From Bermanella sp049115935 (lineage in GTDB: Bacteria; Pseudomonadota; Gammaproteobacteria; Pseudomonadales; Oceanobacteraceae), in assembly GCA_049115935.1 (NCBI GenBank), contig JAGDZK010000005.1:1-64000 (forward strand): a stretch of DNA of 64,000 nt, written 5' to 3'. Position 1 is the first letter of the stretch; each line of letters begins with the position of its first letter. This document shows positions 8,921 to 18,281 of the stretch, piece after piece. The position numbers and the translations under genes were made by a program. The notes beneath the pieces are model-generated. The model was not told where the DNA came from. It saw nothing but the letters and a program-made list of their open reading frames with translations, and searched no databases.

Positions 8921-9357
8921 GGCACAACCCTTATCTGAACCACTCTTACTGCTTGATCAGGCCCATTCCCACAACTTGCAGTGCTTGTTAAAGTTAGGTG
9001 ATTTGAACTATCCACTACTCGATTTAAACAAGCCACATTAATCGTACAATCTTTAAGGCCATCCGAGTTTAAATTTAAATTCGCAATATATGCATTATCA
9101 CAAGTACCTTCCGGTTCGGATGTCAACGCATATACAGCCGCTGTTTGAGCGCCCGATTCTGCGGCATAAAAGGCTCGCATGCTCATCCACTCTCGCCCAT
9201 ACACAGATGCATTAATCTCATTTAATTGGTGAATTCCTGCAATAAATAACGCCATAATCAAAATCAAAAAAATAGCAGACGGAAGTCCAAATCCACGTTG
9301 CTTAGATCTTAATTGGCATAAAAAAAGATTAGTGTTATGCATTTGTGTGATCTTCAT
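8917..9357 (-). CDS. mshP: MSHA biogenesis protein MshP
   Basis: A 146-residue pilin-like protein with a short basic leader and the hydrophobic segment 'GFGLPSAIFLILIMALFIAG' (about residues 22-41). This prepilin-type start has Gly before Phe, but Leu-Pro replaces the usual Thr-Leu-Ile-Glu, as in MshP and PilX-type proteins. The conserved pattern 'AFYAAESGAQ' is present, and four later cysteines may form disulfides. It lies between mshO and mshQ and overlaps mshQ by 4 bases. A second ATG at 9342 is an alternative start; neither has a strong ribosome binding site. Confidence 0.85.
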   Translation of the reverse strand: MKITQMHNTNLFLCQLRSKQRGFGLPSAIFLILIMALFIAGIHQLNEINASVYGREWMSMRAFYAAESGAQTAAVYALTSEPEGTCDNAYIANLNLNSDGLKDCTINVACLNRVVDSSNHLTLTSTASCGNGPDQAVRVVQIRVVP

Positions 9358-9369
9358 ATCATCGACTTT

Positions 9370-10218
9370 TTAAGGTACATTTCTGATTTGAATTTCTTGA
9401 TTAACGACCAAAGTTTCTTCGGCCCTTGATGGGTCTTGTAGTTCTAACTCATATGCAACAATAGAGTTACGCCTTAAAGAACTTGGTAAATAAGTAAATT
9501 GTAGTGAGTTAGCCATAATTCCGCTGCCTATTAAAAGCCTGTTCGGAACAGATGAAGATACTGTCGCCATTAAATTAGTTTTATCCGGAACAAAGCCGTA
9601 ATTACGATAATAAAATAAATTATTACCTATCTGACAAAACGCATTAGGTTCATCAACAACATACAATCTTTTTTGAGGGGAGCGCTTTAAAAATCGAAAA
9701 GTATCTGCATTATCAAAATTCATAACTATCGCACCGTTAACTGTGTTCACGATGCGTGCTATTTCAACACTGACAAATCCAGGTGAGTTTGTATTATCGT
9801 AAATATCATTAACATCACTGGTAATAGGGTAAATAGATAAATAACCGAAATCTCTAAAATTGTTATTATCAAGCGGGGCAGCTGTTACTTCGTTGCTAGC
9901 GGTTTCAAAAGGTGCTTGTATATATTGTGTAGCGGCTAAGACAGGTAAAAACTCAATGCATGATTGATCATCTGAAACCCGAATACTGCCAGGTAAAGCG
10001 TCGCGAATTAATCTGGATATTTTTTCATTTATCAATGTAGCAGTTGCCGCAATATTTGACCGACGCGTAGTATCAACATAACCCATTGCGCCTAAACTAA
10101 TAAACTTAACGCTACCAATTGCCAATATTGACAAAACAACCATCACGACAATGATTTCTATTAAGGTAAAACCAAATTGATTGATTATTTTATTAGGCAA
10201 AGCACGATGAAACATCAT
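9370..10218 (-). CDS. mshO: MSHA pseudopilin MshO
   Basis: A 282-residue minor pilin/pseudopilin. The N-terminus has a 15-residue leader ending in Gly, then 'FTLIEIIVVMVVLSILAIG', the type IV prepilin signal with Glu5. The peptidase cut falls between Gly and Phe. The globular domain has two cysteines within about 90 residues ('QSCIEFL', 'NAFCQIG'). MshO is thought to help prime assembly of the MSHA pilus. It sits 2 bases after mshD and 12 bases before mshP. Confidence 0.88.
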   Translation of the reverse strand: MMFHRALPNKIINQFGFTLIEIIVVMVVLSILAIGSVKFISLGAMGYVDTTRRSNIAATATLINEKISRLIRDALPGSIRVSDDQSCIEFLPVLAATQYIQAPFETASNEVTAAPLDNNNFRDFGYLSIYPITSDVNDIYDNTNSPGFVSVEIARIVNTVNGAIVMNFDNADTFRFLKRSPQKRLYVVDEPNAFCQIGNNLFYYRNYGFVPDKTNLMATVSSSVPNRLLIGSGIMANSLQFTYLPSSLRRNSIVAYELELQDPSRAEETLVVNQEIQIRNVP

Positions 10219-10220
10219 TT

Positions 10221-10757
10221 CTAAAAATTTCCTCTATAAACAGAAACCGTACGATTATCACCAGATGGTACGGTTACAGAAACAGAAATCCTCTTTGCCA
10301 GTTCATTGTCGCTTAACCCTAAATCTAATCCGGCGCATTGCACTCGAATTGAAACTGAATAGTTTTGATACTCGCTCATATCAATTGTTGTATCTATTAA
10401 AGTAGGAGGGGAATCTATTACATTTTCATAATCATCAACATCATCAAAGTTATCTCTAGCTTGACCCTCATTAGACAACACGCAAGGATTATCCGTAGTT
10501 TCTACTTTTCCGCCACCACTGGGACTGGCATCATCAAATTTCATCGAAAGGATTTCATCTAAATACGCTTGCGTTAACTCGAGTGCTTGACCTTCCCAGA
10601 AGGGTGTAGAGCTTCGCGATATTGCTGAACTAAGTGACGTGACTAAAGCGGATAATGCAATCCCTAACACCACAATAGTGATAATAAGCTCGATTAATGT
10701 CACCCCCTTTTGTCGAGGGTAAACACAAATATATTTATGGCTGGCAACTTCCGGCAT
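10221..10757 (-). CDS. mshD: MSHA pseudopilin MshD
   Basis: A minor pilin with the leader 'MPEVASHKYICVYPRQKG' followed by 'VTLIELIITIVVLGIALSAL'. Position +1 is Val instead of Phe, and Glu5 is present. Three in-frame starts lie close together (GTG 10769, ATG 10763, ATG 10757). I chose the last because it gives the tidiest leader, but this is uncertain. The gene overlaps the 3' end of mshC by about 23-35 bases, which suggests coupled translation. It is 178 residues with this start. Confidence 0.85.
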   Translation of the reverse strand: MPEVASHKYICVYPRQKGVTLIELIITIVVLGIALSALVTSLSSAISRSSTPFWEGQALELTQAYLDEILSMKFDDASPSGGGKVETTDNPCVLSNEGQARDNFDDVDDYENVIDSPPTLIDTTIDMSEYQNYSVSIRVQCAGLDLGLSDNELAKRISVSVTVPSGDNRTVSVYRGNF

Positions 10758-11256
10758 AAGCATACCCACTAGGACTCATACATAACTCAAGATCAAAATT
10801 ACCGCTGAAACACAACCGTGTGTTAGTTGCCAATTGAACATCCGTAGCATCAACTGCGTCACCATAACCATTAAAATAAAAACGATGTGGAAACACTAAT
10901 AAAGGAATGTCTTCACATGCACTTACAAAATCGACTGTGCTGCTACGAACAGACACATTGTCTCGTTCTACGCGATAGCTTTCGATCACTTGAGCATCTA
11001 GATTAATGCTCATCGTCCATTCATTAGCATTTTGACTCACTACAAATTGAAGTAATGTTCCTGTATTTTGTTTGGCGAATGCTAATCTTTGTGCCATTCG
11101 TATTTGTGTTAACCACTGGTCCATCACAAAGCGAGGACTATAATCCTGTGTCTTGGACAACAACCCAATCCCCAACATCGCTAGTATGGAAATCAATACG
11201 ATCACCACGATTAGCTCAATTAAAGTAAACCCCATGGTTCGCTTTGTTGCGTACAT
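10735..11256 (-). CDS. mshC: MSHA pseudopilin MshC
   Basis: A 173-residue minor pilin with a very short leader (MYATKRTMG) and then 'FTLIELIVVIVLISILAMLG', the classic type IV N-methylation signal. The C-terminal part has four cysteines ('SACEDIP', 'LCFSGNF', 'ELCMSPS', 'AGSCQP'), typical of a disulfide-stabilised pilin. Its ATG lies one base after the mshA stop, so it is translated from the pilin message, presumably at a lower level. Confidence 0.88.
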   Translation of the reverse strand: MYATKRTMGFTLIELIVVIVLISILAMLGIGLLSKTQDYSPRFVMDQWLTQIRMAQRLAFAKQNTGTLLQFVVSQNANEWTMSINLDAQVIESYRVERDNVSVRSSTVDFVSACEDIPLLVFPHRFYFNGYGDAVDATDVQLATNTRLCFSGNFDLELCMSPSGYAYAGSCQP

Positions 11257-11257
11257 A

Positions 11258-11761
11258 TCAAGGACAGTTCAACGAGCTGATACTTGGGACGATTGGATCT
11301 TCGTCTGCATCCACTTCCGTATAGGTAAACGCACAAGTTGAACCCAATAATGTAATAGTTGCCACGCGTGGGCTATTAGCCGTACCGTCACCTGCTGAAG
11401 TTGTGCAACTAAAATCTGTTAAATCGATACCTGCCGCTGTGCATATATTTCCGTTGACGCCTGCATCATTAGCGCTCGGATAACCATGTACCATGTCGAT
11501 AATAGAGCCTTCAATTGTGATTGTTGACGTTGCACCTGTGCTACCTGTAGCCAAAGCCTGAGCATGCGTGATGGCTGTTGCTGACTTAACCGACCCCCTT
11601 GCACCTTCTGCGGTCGATTCTTCTGCTTGATCCGAAAAATCGGCAAACTTAGGCAGTGCAAAAGCAGATAAAATACCTAAGATAACAATCACCATTATCA
11701 GCTCAATCAAAGTAAAACCTGATTGGGGATAATGCGGTATTAGCTTGTTTATATGTCTCAT
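11258..11761 (-). CDS. mshA: Major MSHA pilin MshA
   Basis: The main structural subunit of the mannose-sensitive haemagglutinin-type IV pilus. From the ATG at 11761 (strong site AAGGAGAG just upstream) the protein has 167 residues. A 15-residue leader ends in Gly, then 'FTLIELIMVIVILGILSAFA'. A helical, Ala-rich spine follows, then a globular part with two cysteine pairs ('NICTAAG', 'FSCTTSA', 'STCAFTY', 'SLNCP'). The longer in-frame start at 11797 would add a charged sequence unlike a pilin leader. The AT-rich gap upstream (11762-11957) is the longest inside the locus, so a dedicated pilin promoter is likely there. Confidence 0.92.
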   Translation of the reverse strand: MRHINKLIPHYPQSGFTLIELIMVIVILGILSAFALPKFADFSDQAEESTAEGARGSVKSATAITHAQALATGSTGATSTITIEGSIIDMVHGYPSANDAGVNGNICTAAGIDLTDFSCTTSAGDGTANSPRVATITLLGSTCAFTYTEVDADEDPIVPSISSLNCP

Positions 11762-11957
11762 AGAACTCTCCTTTTTTTCCTTTAAAATTCTCGACACAGG
11801 CGATTAAAAAAATGCATAAAGTTAAAATTAGTGTAGTTCATTTTCATAAAATCGATCATTTTTAGTCTAAAATAGACATCATATAATTAAATTAATTTAT
11901 AAATAAAAAGAATATATCTATTACCCTTATTCCTTTTGATAGTAAAAACCATTAAAG

Positions 11958-13178
11958 TTAACGTGTTGCACTGCTTAAATCCCACAACGGCAAAAATATT
12001 CCCAGTGATAAAATCAATACCATTGCACCCATGAAGACTAAAATAATAGGTTCGATAGCTGCACTCAGATTTTTAACATCGTATTCTGTTTCTTCATCGT
12101 AAAAATCACTTACATCATTTAATAGTTTATCTATAAGGCCGCTTTCTTCCCCCACTGAGATCATTTGTAAAATAAGTGGCGTGAACATACCGGACGCGTT
12201 CGCTGTTCTAGACAAAGAATCTCCTCTTTCTATTCCTTCTTTCATGTCTTTGACATTTTTCTCAATAAACCGATTGCCGATTGCTTCGGCGCTAATATCC
12301 AACGCTTCTAATATTGGCACCCCCGCTTGGAACATCATGGCAAATGTCCTTGTAAATCGAGAAAGAGAAACTCTCTTTAATAAACCACCAATAATAGGAA
12401 TACTGAGTTTAAATCGATCCCATTGATACTCACCTGGTTTTGTTGCAATGTATCTTGTAAACGCAATAATTCCCAAAATAATAGATACGATCATTAACCA
12501 CCAATATTCCATAAAGAAATTTGATGTCCCCAGAAGAATTTTAGTGGCAAAAGGAAGGTCTGCCCCAAATTTTGCAAATACTTTCGCAAAACTTGGGATA
12601 ACAAAAATATTTACAACCATAATGGCAATAAATATCGCGCTTATGACTAACATTGGATAACGTAACGCCGATGCAACTTTTTTCTTTGTATCTCGCTCCA
12701 TTTCAAGGTGTTTAATTAATTGCTGAAACGCATGATCAAGTTGACCCGTGCTTTCGCCGACACCGATCATACTAATAAACAGCGCAGAAAAGTGCTTCGA
12801 GTGAGACTTAAGAGATAAACTTAAAGTATTTCCTCGACTTAAACTATCAGCAACATCTTTTAATACATGTTTAAACGTCAGATTTCGATATGTGTCTGCT
12901 AAGCCCATAACAGATTTAACAATTGGTATGCCGCTACGTGAAAGTGCATGCATTTGCCGGCTAAATAATATTTTATCTTCGAGTGTTATTTTTGGTTTAG
13001 GTAAATAGTCATTAATATCAAAATTCATCTCCGTAACCGATTCCGCCACTTTAATACTAATCGGAACGAGTCCATCATCCATTAAGCGAGTTGCAAGAGC
13101 TTCTTCACTCGCTGATTCTTGTTCGCCATTAACTAATCCACCTTGGCTATCTCTCGCTTTATATTCATAAGTGTCCAT
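11958..13178 (-). CDS. mshG: MSHA platform protein MshG
   Basis: A 406-residue PilC/GspF-type inner membrane protein, the platform on which the pilus is assembled. Two GspF domains are visible (about 70-195 and 270-395). The N-terminal motif is 'YEYKARDSQGGLVNGEQES'. Membrane segments lie near 170-195 ('ISAIFIAIMVVNIFVIPSF'), 215-240 and 380-400. The pattern 'GVGESTGQLD' in the first domain is echoed by 'SVGEESGLIDKLL' in the second. It follows mshE after 4 bases. Confidence 0.93.
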   Translation of the reverse strand: MDTYEYKARDSQGGLVNGEQESASEEALATRLMDDGLVPISIKVAESVTEMNFDINDYLPKPKITLEDKILFSRQMHALSRSGIPIVKSVMGLADTYRNLTFKHVLKDVADSLSRGNTLSLSLKSHSKHFSALFISMIGVGESTGQLDHAFQQLIKHLEMERDTKKKVASALRYPMLVISAIFIAIMVVNIFVIPSFAKVFAKFGADLPFATKILLGTSNFFMEYWWLMIVSIILGIIAFTRYIATKPGEYQWDRFKLSIPIIGGLLKRVSLSRFTRTFAMMFQAGVPILEALDISAEAIGNRFIEKNVKDMKEGIERGDSLSRTANASGMFTPLILQMISVGEESGLIDKLLNDVSDFYDEETEYDVKNLSAAIEPIILVFMGAMVLILSLGIFLPLWDLSSATR

Positions 13179-13182
13179 GAAT

Positions 13183-14910
13183 TCACCTTAAGCTCTCAAC
13201 AGATAAAGCCAAATCATCAAGTGTCGCTGTAATTTTAAATACCTCACTGATTGATGTTTTTTCAGCTATTGCAAGTTCTAATGCACACTCAGCCATCGGC
13301 ATATATAGGCTGCTTTCTTTTGCTTTTTTAGTAAATTCAGACATATTGCCTCGCCTTAATGCGTCCAATAAAACCTCATCTAACTCTAATAATTCATAAA
13401 CACCTGTACGTCCTACATAACCTGTATTGGAGCAGTGATGACAACCTGTACCTTCATAAAAAGTATGTTTATTCCCATCAACACCTAAACCTATTAGCCA
13501 GCTTTTTTCTTGCTCAGTTAATGTATATGGGGACTTACAGTTTTGACATATTTGACGAATAAGCCGTTGACCAATAACCGCCCTTAAACTTGATGCAACT
13601 AAATACGAATCCGCACCCATGTCTATTAATCGAATAGCAGTAGAAATAGCGTCATTGGTGTGCAGTGTTGATAACACCATATGCCCTGTCATAGCCGCGC
13701 GTAAGGCAATTTCTACCGTTTCAGAATCACGCATTTCACCTATCAACATAATGTCTGGGTCTTGCCTTAAAGCCGTGCGTAGAACACTTGCAAATGTTAA
13801 ATTTATTTTGGTGTTTATTTGAACTTGATTCACACGAGATAATCGATACTCAACAGGGTCTTCTGCCGTAATGATTTTTTTATTTTCAGAATTTAATGAA
13901 TTTAATGCAGCATATAACGTTGTACTTTTACCACTACCGGTTGGCCCGGTAACCAGCACCATTCCATAAGGGCGAGAAATAAGTGTACTAAAACGCTGGC
14001 TAATTTTAAGCGGCATCCCTAAGGAATCTATATCAAGCAGACCATGGCTTTGATCTAACAAACGCATCACCACCGCCTCACCAAATTGAGTTGGTAAAGT
14101 TGATAAGCGCACATCAATACTGCGATTTAGTATCCTGATATTGAATCGACCGTCTTGAGGCACCCTTTTTTCAGCAATATCCAAACCGGACATAATTTTT
14201 AGTCGACTCACCAATGCACTGACAACACGCCGTTCCTTCATCACTTGCTCTTGTAACTCTCCATCAACACGTAAACGCACTCTTAATACGGTTTCGTCTG
14301 GCTCTATATGAATATCAGACGCCGATACTTGTACAGCATCTTCAAATATATTTTGCAAAAGCCTAACAACCGGTGCTTCACTCGCATCCGATTTTGCAAG
14401 AATCGTTTCTAAATCGACATCCGTGCCTGATAGCTCCTCATCTAATTCGCCAGCAATGGATGCTATCTGCTCAATACGACGATAAATTCGATCAATCGCT
14501 AATAAAACTTCACGCTCTTTAACAAAGGTGGGGACAACTTTCTTTTTTAGAATGCGTTGAATATCATCAATTGCCAAAATATCCAGAGGATCCGAAAAAC
14601 CCACTAAGTAACGATCGTTATCTTCCATTAAGACAACCGCTCGGTGACGACGAGCGTGATTTTCAGGTAAGCGACGGGTGATTTCATTGTCGAATTGAAA
14701 TTTTGCCAAGTCTATATATGGCATTTGGAAATGTGTGGCCAACTCAAAAAGCAGTTTGTCTTCTGTTACAAAACCCAGCTGTACAAGCACTTTTCCTATT
14801 TTATGACCTGTCTTTTTTTGCTCATCTAGGGCCATCATTAATTGATTAGAAGTAATTACACCTCTAGTAACAAGTAAATCCCCTACTCTTATTTTAAATA
14901 TTCTATTCAT
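13183..14910 (-). CDS. mshE: MSHA pilus extension ATPase MshE
   Basis: A 575-residue GspE/PilB-type hexameric ATPase that drives pilus extension. The N-terminus is an MshEN domain with two tandem motifs: 'VGDLLVTRGVIT...ALDEQ' at 9-31 and 'IGKVLVQLGFVTEDKLLFEL' at 38-57. This is the pattern known to bind c-di-GMP in MshE. The ATPase core has Walker A GPTGSGKS at 322-329, the Asp box 'EDPVEYR', Walker B 'IMLIGEMRD' and the His box. A zinc-type four-cysteine motif follows ('CQNC', 'CHHC'). It overlaps mshN by 4 bases. Confidence 0.95.
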   Translation of the reverse strand: MNRIFKIRVGDLLVTRGVITSNQLMMALDEQKKTGHKIGKVLVQLGFVTEDKLLFELATHFQMPYIDLAKFQFDNEITRRLPENHARRHRAVVLMEDNDRYLVGFSDPLDILAIDDIQRILKKKVVPTFVKEREVLLAIDRIYRRIEQIASIAGELDEELSGTDVDLETILAKSDASEAPVVRLLQNIFEDAVQVSASDIHIEPDETVLRVRLRVDGELQEQVMKERRVVSALVSRLKIMSGLDIAEKRVPQDGRFNIRILNRSIDVRLSTLPTQFGEAVVMRLLDQSHGLLDIDSLGMPLKISQRFSTLISRPYGMVLVTGPTGSGKSTTLYAALNSLNSENKKIITAEDPVEYRLSRVNQVQINTKINLTFASVLRTALRQDPDIMLIGEMRDSETVEIALRAAMTGHMVLSTLHTNDAISTAIRLIDMGADSYLVASSLRAVIGQRLIRQICQNCKSPYTLTEQEKSWLIGLGVDGNKHTFYEGTGCHHCSNTGYVGRTGVYELLELDEVLLDALRRGNMSEFTKKAKESSLYMPMAECALELAIAEKTSISEVFKITATLDDLALSVESLR

Positions 14911-15797
14911 TTTTCCGCTCCTACAATCCCTGCAAGCGCGTCCAGTCTTGATAATGTAAAGGTATTAAGACTACCTGGTAATCCTCCTAATTTAATTGCG
15001 ACAGTATACATTTTATGAGCGCTCTCGTAATCACCTTCTTTTTCAAAGCTAAACCCAATAGCGCTATACCAACGGGGCTCTTTTCTTTCCGAATTAATTA
15101 ACTTTCTATATAAATTTATGGCATTTTTGTGATTACCAGATTTTTGCTCTGCCTGTGCAGATATAGCCAGTAGTCTAGGATTTTTCGATATATCCCCATA
15201 ATGGGTTTTAACATAAGACCAAACAGATGCAGGATTGGAATTCAAAAGATTTCGAAGTTTTATTTCTTCATTGATATGATTGGGAAAGTGACTATTTACA
15301 GTATTAACATCTTTTATATCTCTACTTACCTGACTCACTATATTTTTAGTATCAGTACCTTTTTTATCATCCGCTATAGCTATATCTTTTTTACTAATTA
15401 CTTTTTTTTCTATAGGTAGTGGGATTGCCTTTTTTTCTACTTTATTAGCGACATCTACTTTTTTGTCTATCTGAATATTTTCTTTGATATTAATATTGTC
15501 TTGTTTTAATACTTCCTGCTCTTCAACAACTGGATCTACATCTAACATATTGCGATATATCAAGACATCAGAATATAATACATCTGTAATATGATTATCA
15601 TTTTCTATCGGATAATATTTGTCATTATCAAAAGAAATATATGTAACAAATGAAAATAACGTCAACATCAGAAACGTTGCTATGAAAGACAATATTAACC
15701 ATTTATTGTCGTCTATTTTACTATTAAAATAGACATGGACAAATCCACTTGGCTTATCGTAATTTTGACTATCTAGGACATCATTAACTAGACTCAT
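14907..15797 (-). CDS. mshN: MSHA biogenesis protein MshN
   Basis: A bitopic inner membrane protein of about 296 residues. From the ATG at 15797 the N-terminus reads 'MSLVNDVLDSQNYDKPSG', typical of MshN. One membrane segment follows ('WLILSFIATFLMLTLFSFV', about residues 33-51), then a Lys/Glu/Asp-rich linker and a C-terminal TPR-like region ('AISAQAEQKSGNHKNAINLY', 'GDYESAHKMYTVAIKLG'). A longer start at 15830 is possible. The preference for ATG 15797 rests on the conserved-looking N-terminus and the 'GAGAG' upstream. The gene is strongly AT-rich compared with its surroundings. Confidence 0.82.
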   Translation of the reverse strand: MSLVNDVLDSQNYDKPSGFVHVYFNSKIDDNKWLILSFIATFLMLTLFSFVTYISFDNDKYYPIENDNHITDVLYSDVLIYRNMLDVDPVVEEQEVLKQDNINIKENIQIDKKVDVANKVEKKAIPLPIEKKVISKKDIAIADDKKGTDTKNIVSQVSRDIKDVNTVNSHFPNHINEEIKLRNLLNSNPASVWSYVKTHYGDISKNPRLLAISAQAEQKSGNHKNAINLYRKLINSERKEPRWYSAIGFSFEKEGDYESAHKMYTVAIKLGGLPGSLNTFTLSRLDALAGIVGAEK

Positions 15798-15817
15798 AAT
15801 TATTCGCTCTCTAAAGA

Positions 15818-16717
15818 TCAAACAAGCCACTTAATATTTGATTTAATACAATCAGTATCTTCTACCGCAGCTTTAACAATCTCCTTATTTACTTTCCTTA
15901 AACCTTTGCTAAAAGCAATAAATAAAGATTTTTCACACAAAATATTTATTAATCGAGGAATACCTTTCGTCATTTTATGAAGGTATTTTATTGCAGATGG
16001 ATCAAAAACCGGGATTCCATTATAACCGGCTATTCCTATGCGATGATTGATATACTGGTCTATGTCTTCTTTGTTCAAGCACGTTAATCGATGACTAAAA
16101 TTAATACGCTGAGAGAGCTGTCTAAACTCATGCTTCGATAAAATATCATCTAACTCTGGCTGCCCAAACAATAGTATTTGAATCAAATTTTTTGAGCCTA
16201 AGTCTAAGTTGGTTAGCATTCTTATTTCATCAAGGGTATCCTTTGGGCAAGACTGTGTATCATCAACAATGAGTATTACGTTTTTACCAATATTGGATAA
16301 ATTTATAAGCTGTTTGTTAATCGCATCCAATAAATCATGTTCATTTAAATCATTTAAATCAGAGATTTTAAGTTCTTTAGCTAAAGACCATTTTAGTTCG
16401 ATTGGCGTTAATCTTGGGCTGGGTAAATAGGCGACATAGTACCCTTGTTCAAAAAGGGTCTTTATCAAATTACGACATATAAGTGTTTTTCCAGTACCAA
16501 CTTCTCCTGTCACTTTTATTATTCCATTGCCTGCTGATATAGCAAAAAGCAGCATATTAAAACAATCATTATGATTAGGTAATACTGTGTAATACCGCAG
16601 CTGTGGAACCAAAGAGAAAGGCATTTCATCTAGGCCAAAAAAGTTTTTAAAATTATCTAACACATGCTTCATTGATGGCTTTTCATAATCCTGCATTTGC
16701 ACAACATCAGCTTTCAT
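15818..16717 (-). CDS. mshM: MSHA AAA+ ATPase MshM (ExeA-like)
   Basis: A 299-residue AAA+ ATPase of the ExeA/GspA family. Walker A is GEVGTGKT at 71-78 and Walker B is 'NVILIVDDTQ'. A following sensor region reads 'LIQILLFGQPEL', and the C-terminal part contains 'KGIPRLINILCEKSL'. Such proteins help place secretins and pilus machinery in the envelope. The start at 16717 is preferred over 16732 because a GGAGGA ribosome binding site sits seven bases before it. The start overlaps the 3' end of mshL by about 10 bases. Confidence 0.88.
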   Translation of the reverse strand: MKADVVQMQDYEKPSMKHVLDNFKNFFGLDEMPFSLVPQLRYYTVLPNHNDCFNMLLFAISAGNGIIKVTGEVGTGKTLICRNLIKTLFEQGYYVAYLPSPRLTPIELKWSLAKELKISDLNDLNEHDLLDAINKQLINLSNIGKNVILIVDDTQSCPKDTLDEIRMLTNLDLGSKNLIQILLFGQPELDDILSKHEFRQLSQRINFSHRLTCLNKEDIDQYINHRIGIAGYNGIPVFDPSAIKYLHKMTKGIPRLINILCEKSLFIAFSKGLRKVNKEIVKAAVEDTDCIKSNIKWLV

Positions 16718-18281
16718 CTTCAGTTCCTCCATGAACCTTCCAACTTGGAAAATTTTTCTCTATCTCTTTAATTTCTTCATTCCAATAATCCGGACGTATC
16801 ACTTTCGGTTGTAGCAAAATAACCAACTCACTTTTCTCATTGCTACGCTGGGTTTGAGAAAATAGCGCACCCAAAATCGGAATACGAGAAAGCCAAGGCA
16901 CACTCGCATCTACTCGTGACTTTTTACTTTGCAGCAACCCGCCAATCACCACCACTTGGCCACTTTTAGAGCGAATAATACTATCTGTTTCGCGAATGCT
17001 GCTGAATGCTAAAGGCAAGTCAAATGTACTATCACCCACTTCAATTACCTTGTTACGCTCCACCACCTCAGTAACACTAGGATGAACATGTAAGATAACT
17101 TCATCATCAACACCAATTTGAGGCGTAACATCTAACGCAATCCCAGAAAAGAATGGGGTTAAGCTTAATTCAGGGCTTGTATTAGTGGTGGTTGTAGTAG
17201 TCGTGGTATTTGTACTCACATCCGTTACAAAAAACTCATCTGTACCAACCTTAATGACTGCTTTTTGATTGTTTAACGTGCTGATTCTTGGGCTAGATAA
17301 AACCTGTACTTCGCCTTGTCTTTGTAATAATTGAATAGCACCCGTAAAATCCGAACCTGTAAATGCAATTGATAAAACACCTTCTATATCATCCTCATTT
17401 CTCAACGTAGTAGACGTAAGTGATGAAACAATATCAGTACTTCCCGATGAACTTAACGCATCCCATTGAATACCCGCTTGAAAAGAGTCATTTAATGTCA
17501 CCTCAATTATTTTTGCTTCTATAATGACTTGCTTCTGCAATGACATTTCAGCTTTTCTTAAGTACTCATCAACAGATGCCAATTCACTTGGATAAGCACG
17601 CACTACAATTAAACCTGCTTGAGGGTCAATAATCACCCTTCTATCTTTTCCACTTCCTACAATCATTTGTACAGACTGTTTTAGGCTTTTCCAAAAATCG
17701 GTATCCGCTAAGGTTTCAATTTTACTAGCGGTAGAAACATCACCGGAACGATCAGGCTGATTTGTACTACCACTAGAACCTGATGACTCATAACCCCCTA
17801 TATGCCCACTTGCGACAGACATACCACTACTGCCCTTACGACTTACATTCAAATAATTAACATGAAATACTTTATTCTGTAATATTTTTGGTAAAATCCT
17901 ATATCCGTATTCGGTGCGAACATATTCCAATCCATATATATCTCTAACAGCTTTTAGCGTTTCTTCTAATGTGACATTTTTAAGATTCAGTGTGATTTTT
18001 TGTTTAACATCAGGATGAACAATCATGTTGATGCCCACGCCGGTTACCAGCCCCATAAAAAAATCATTCGCGGAGTTTTCCTTAGCAACCACGTCAAATT
18101 TCATTGGTATTGACCTAATGTCTAATCCTGGTGTTAAGTCATCATATGGCATGTCCATACTGCCTTTACTTCGCATAGCTGAAATTTCTTCTTCAACCAT
18201 AGAGTAGTCAGGCTGACTACTACATGCTGACATTAGTACAATAAAAGCAATGAATACTAGCTTACATTCCATACGCTTCAT
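16707..18281 (-). CDS. mshL: MSHA outer membrane secretin MshL
   Basis: A 524-residue secretin, the outer membrane pore of the pilus. It has a lipoprotein signal with the lipobox cysteine near residue 20 ('VLMSACSSQ'). An N0/STN-type domain follows ('KQKITLNLKNVTLEETLKAV'), then a secretin N-domain ('RVIIDPQAGLIVVRAYPSE'). The C-terminal secretin domain contains 'VLSSPRISTLNNQKAVIKVG' and the ending region 'VVVIGGLLQSKKS...VPWLSRIPILGALF'. A Gly/Ser-rich insertion (about 145-175) and a Thr-rich run (about 350-365) are low-complexity. It overlaps mshK by 20 bases. Confidence 0.95.
   Translation of the reverse strand: MKRMECKLVFIAFIVLMSACSSQPDYSMVEEEISAMRSKGSMDMPYDDLTPGLDIRSIPMKFDVVAKENSANDFFMGLVTGVGINMIVHPDVKQKITLNLKNVTLEETLKAVRDIYGLEYVRTEYGYRILPKILQNKVFHVNYLNVSRKGSSGMSVASGHIGGYESSGSSGSTNQPDRSGDVSTASKIETLADTDFWKSLKQSVQMIVGSGKDRRVIIDPQAGLIVVRAYPSELASVDEYLRKAEMSLQKQVIIEAKIIEVTLNDSFQAGIQWDALSSSGSTDIVSSLTSTTLRNEDDIEGVLSIAFTGSDFTGAIQLLQRQGEVQVLSSPRISTLNNQKAVIKVGTDEFFVTDVSTNTTTTTTTTNTSPELSLTPFFSGIALDVTPQIGVDDEVILHVHPSVTEVVERNKVIEVGDSTFDLPLAFSSIRETDSIIRSKSGQVVVIGGLLQSKKSRVDASVPWLSRIPILGALFSQTQRSNEKSELVILLQPKVIRPDYWNEEIKEIEKNFPSWKVHGGTEDES

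Noticed and set aside
11762..11957. A sigma-54 promoter for mshA.
   Set aside because: I could not find a credible GG-N10-GC pair in this AT-rich gap; a promoter surely exists but its type cannot be read.
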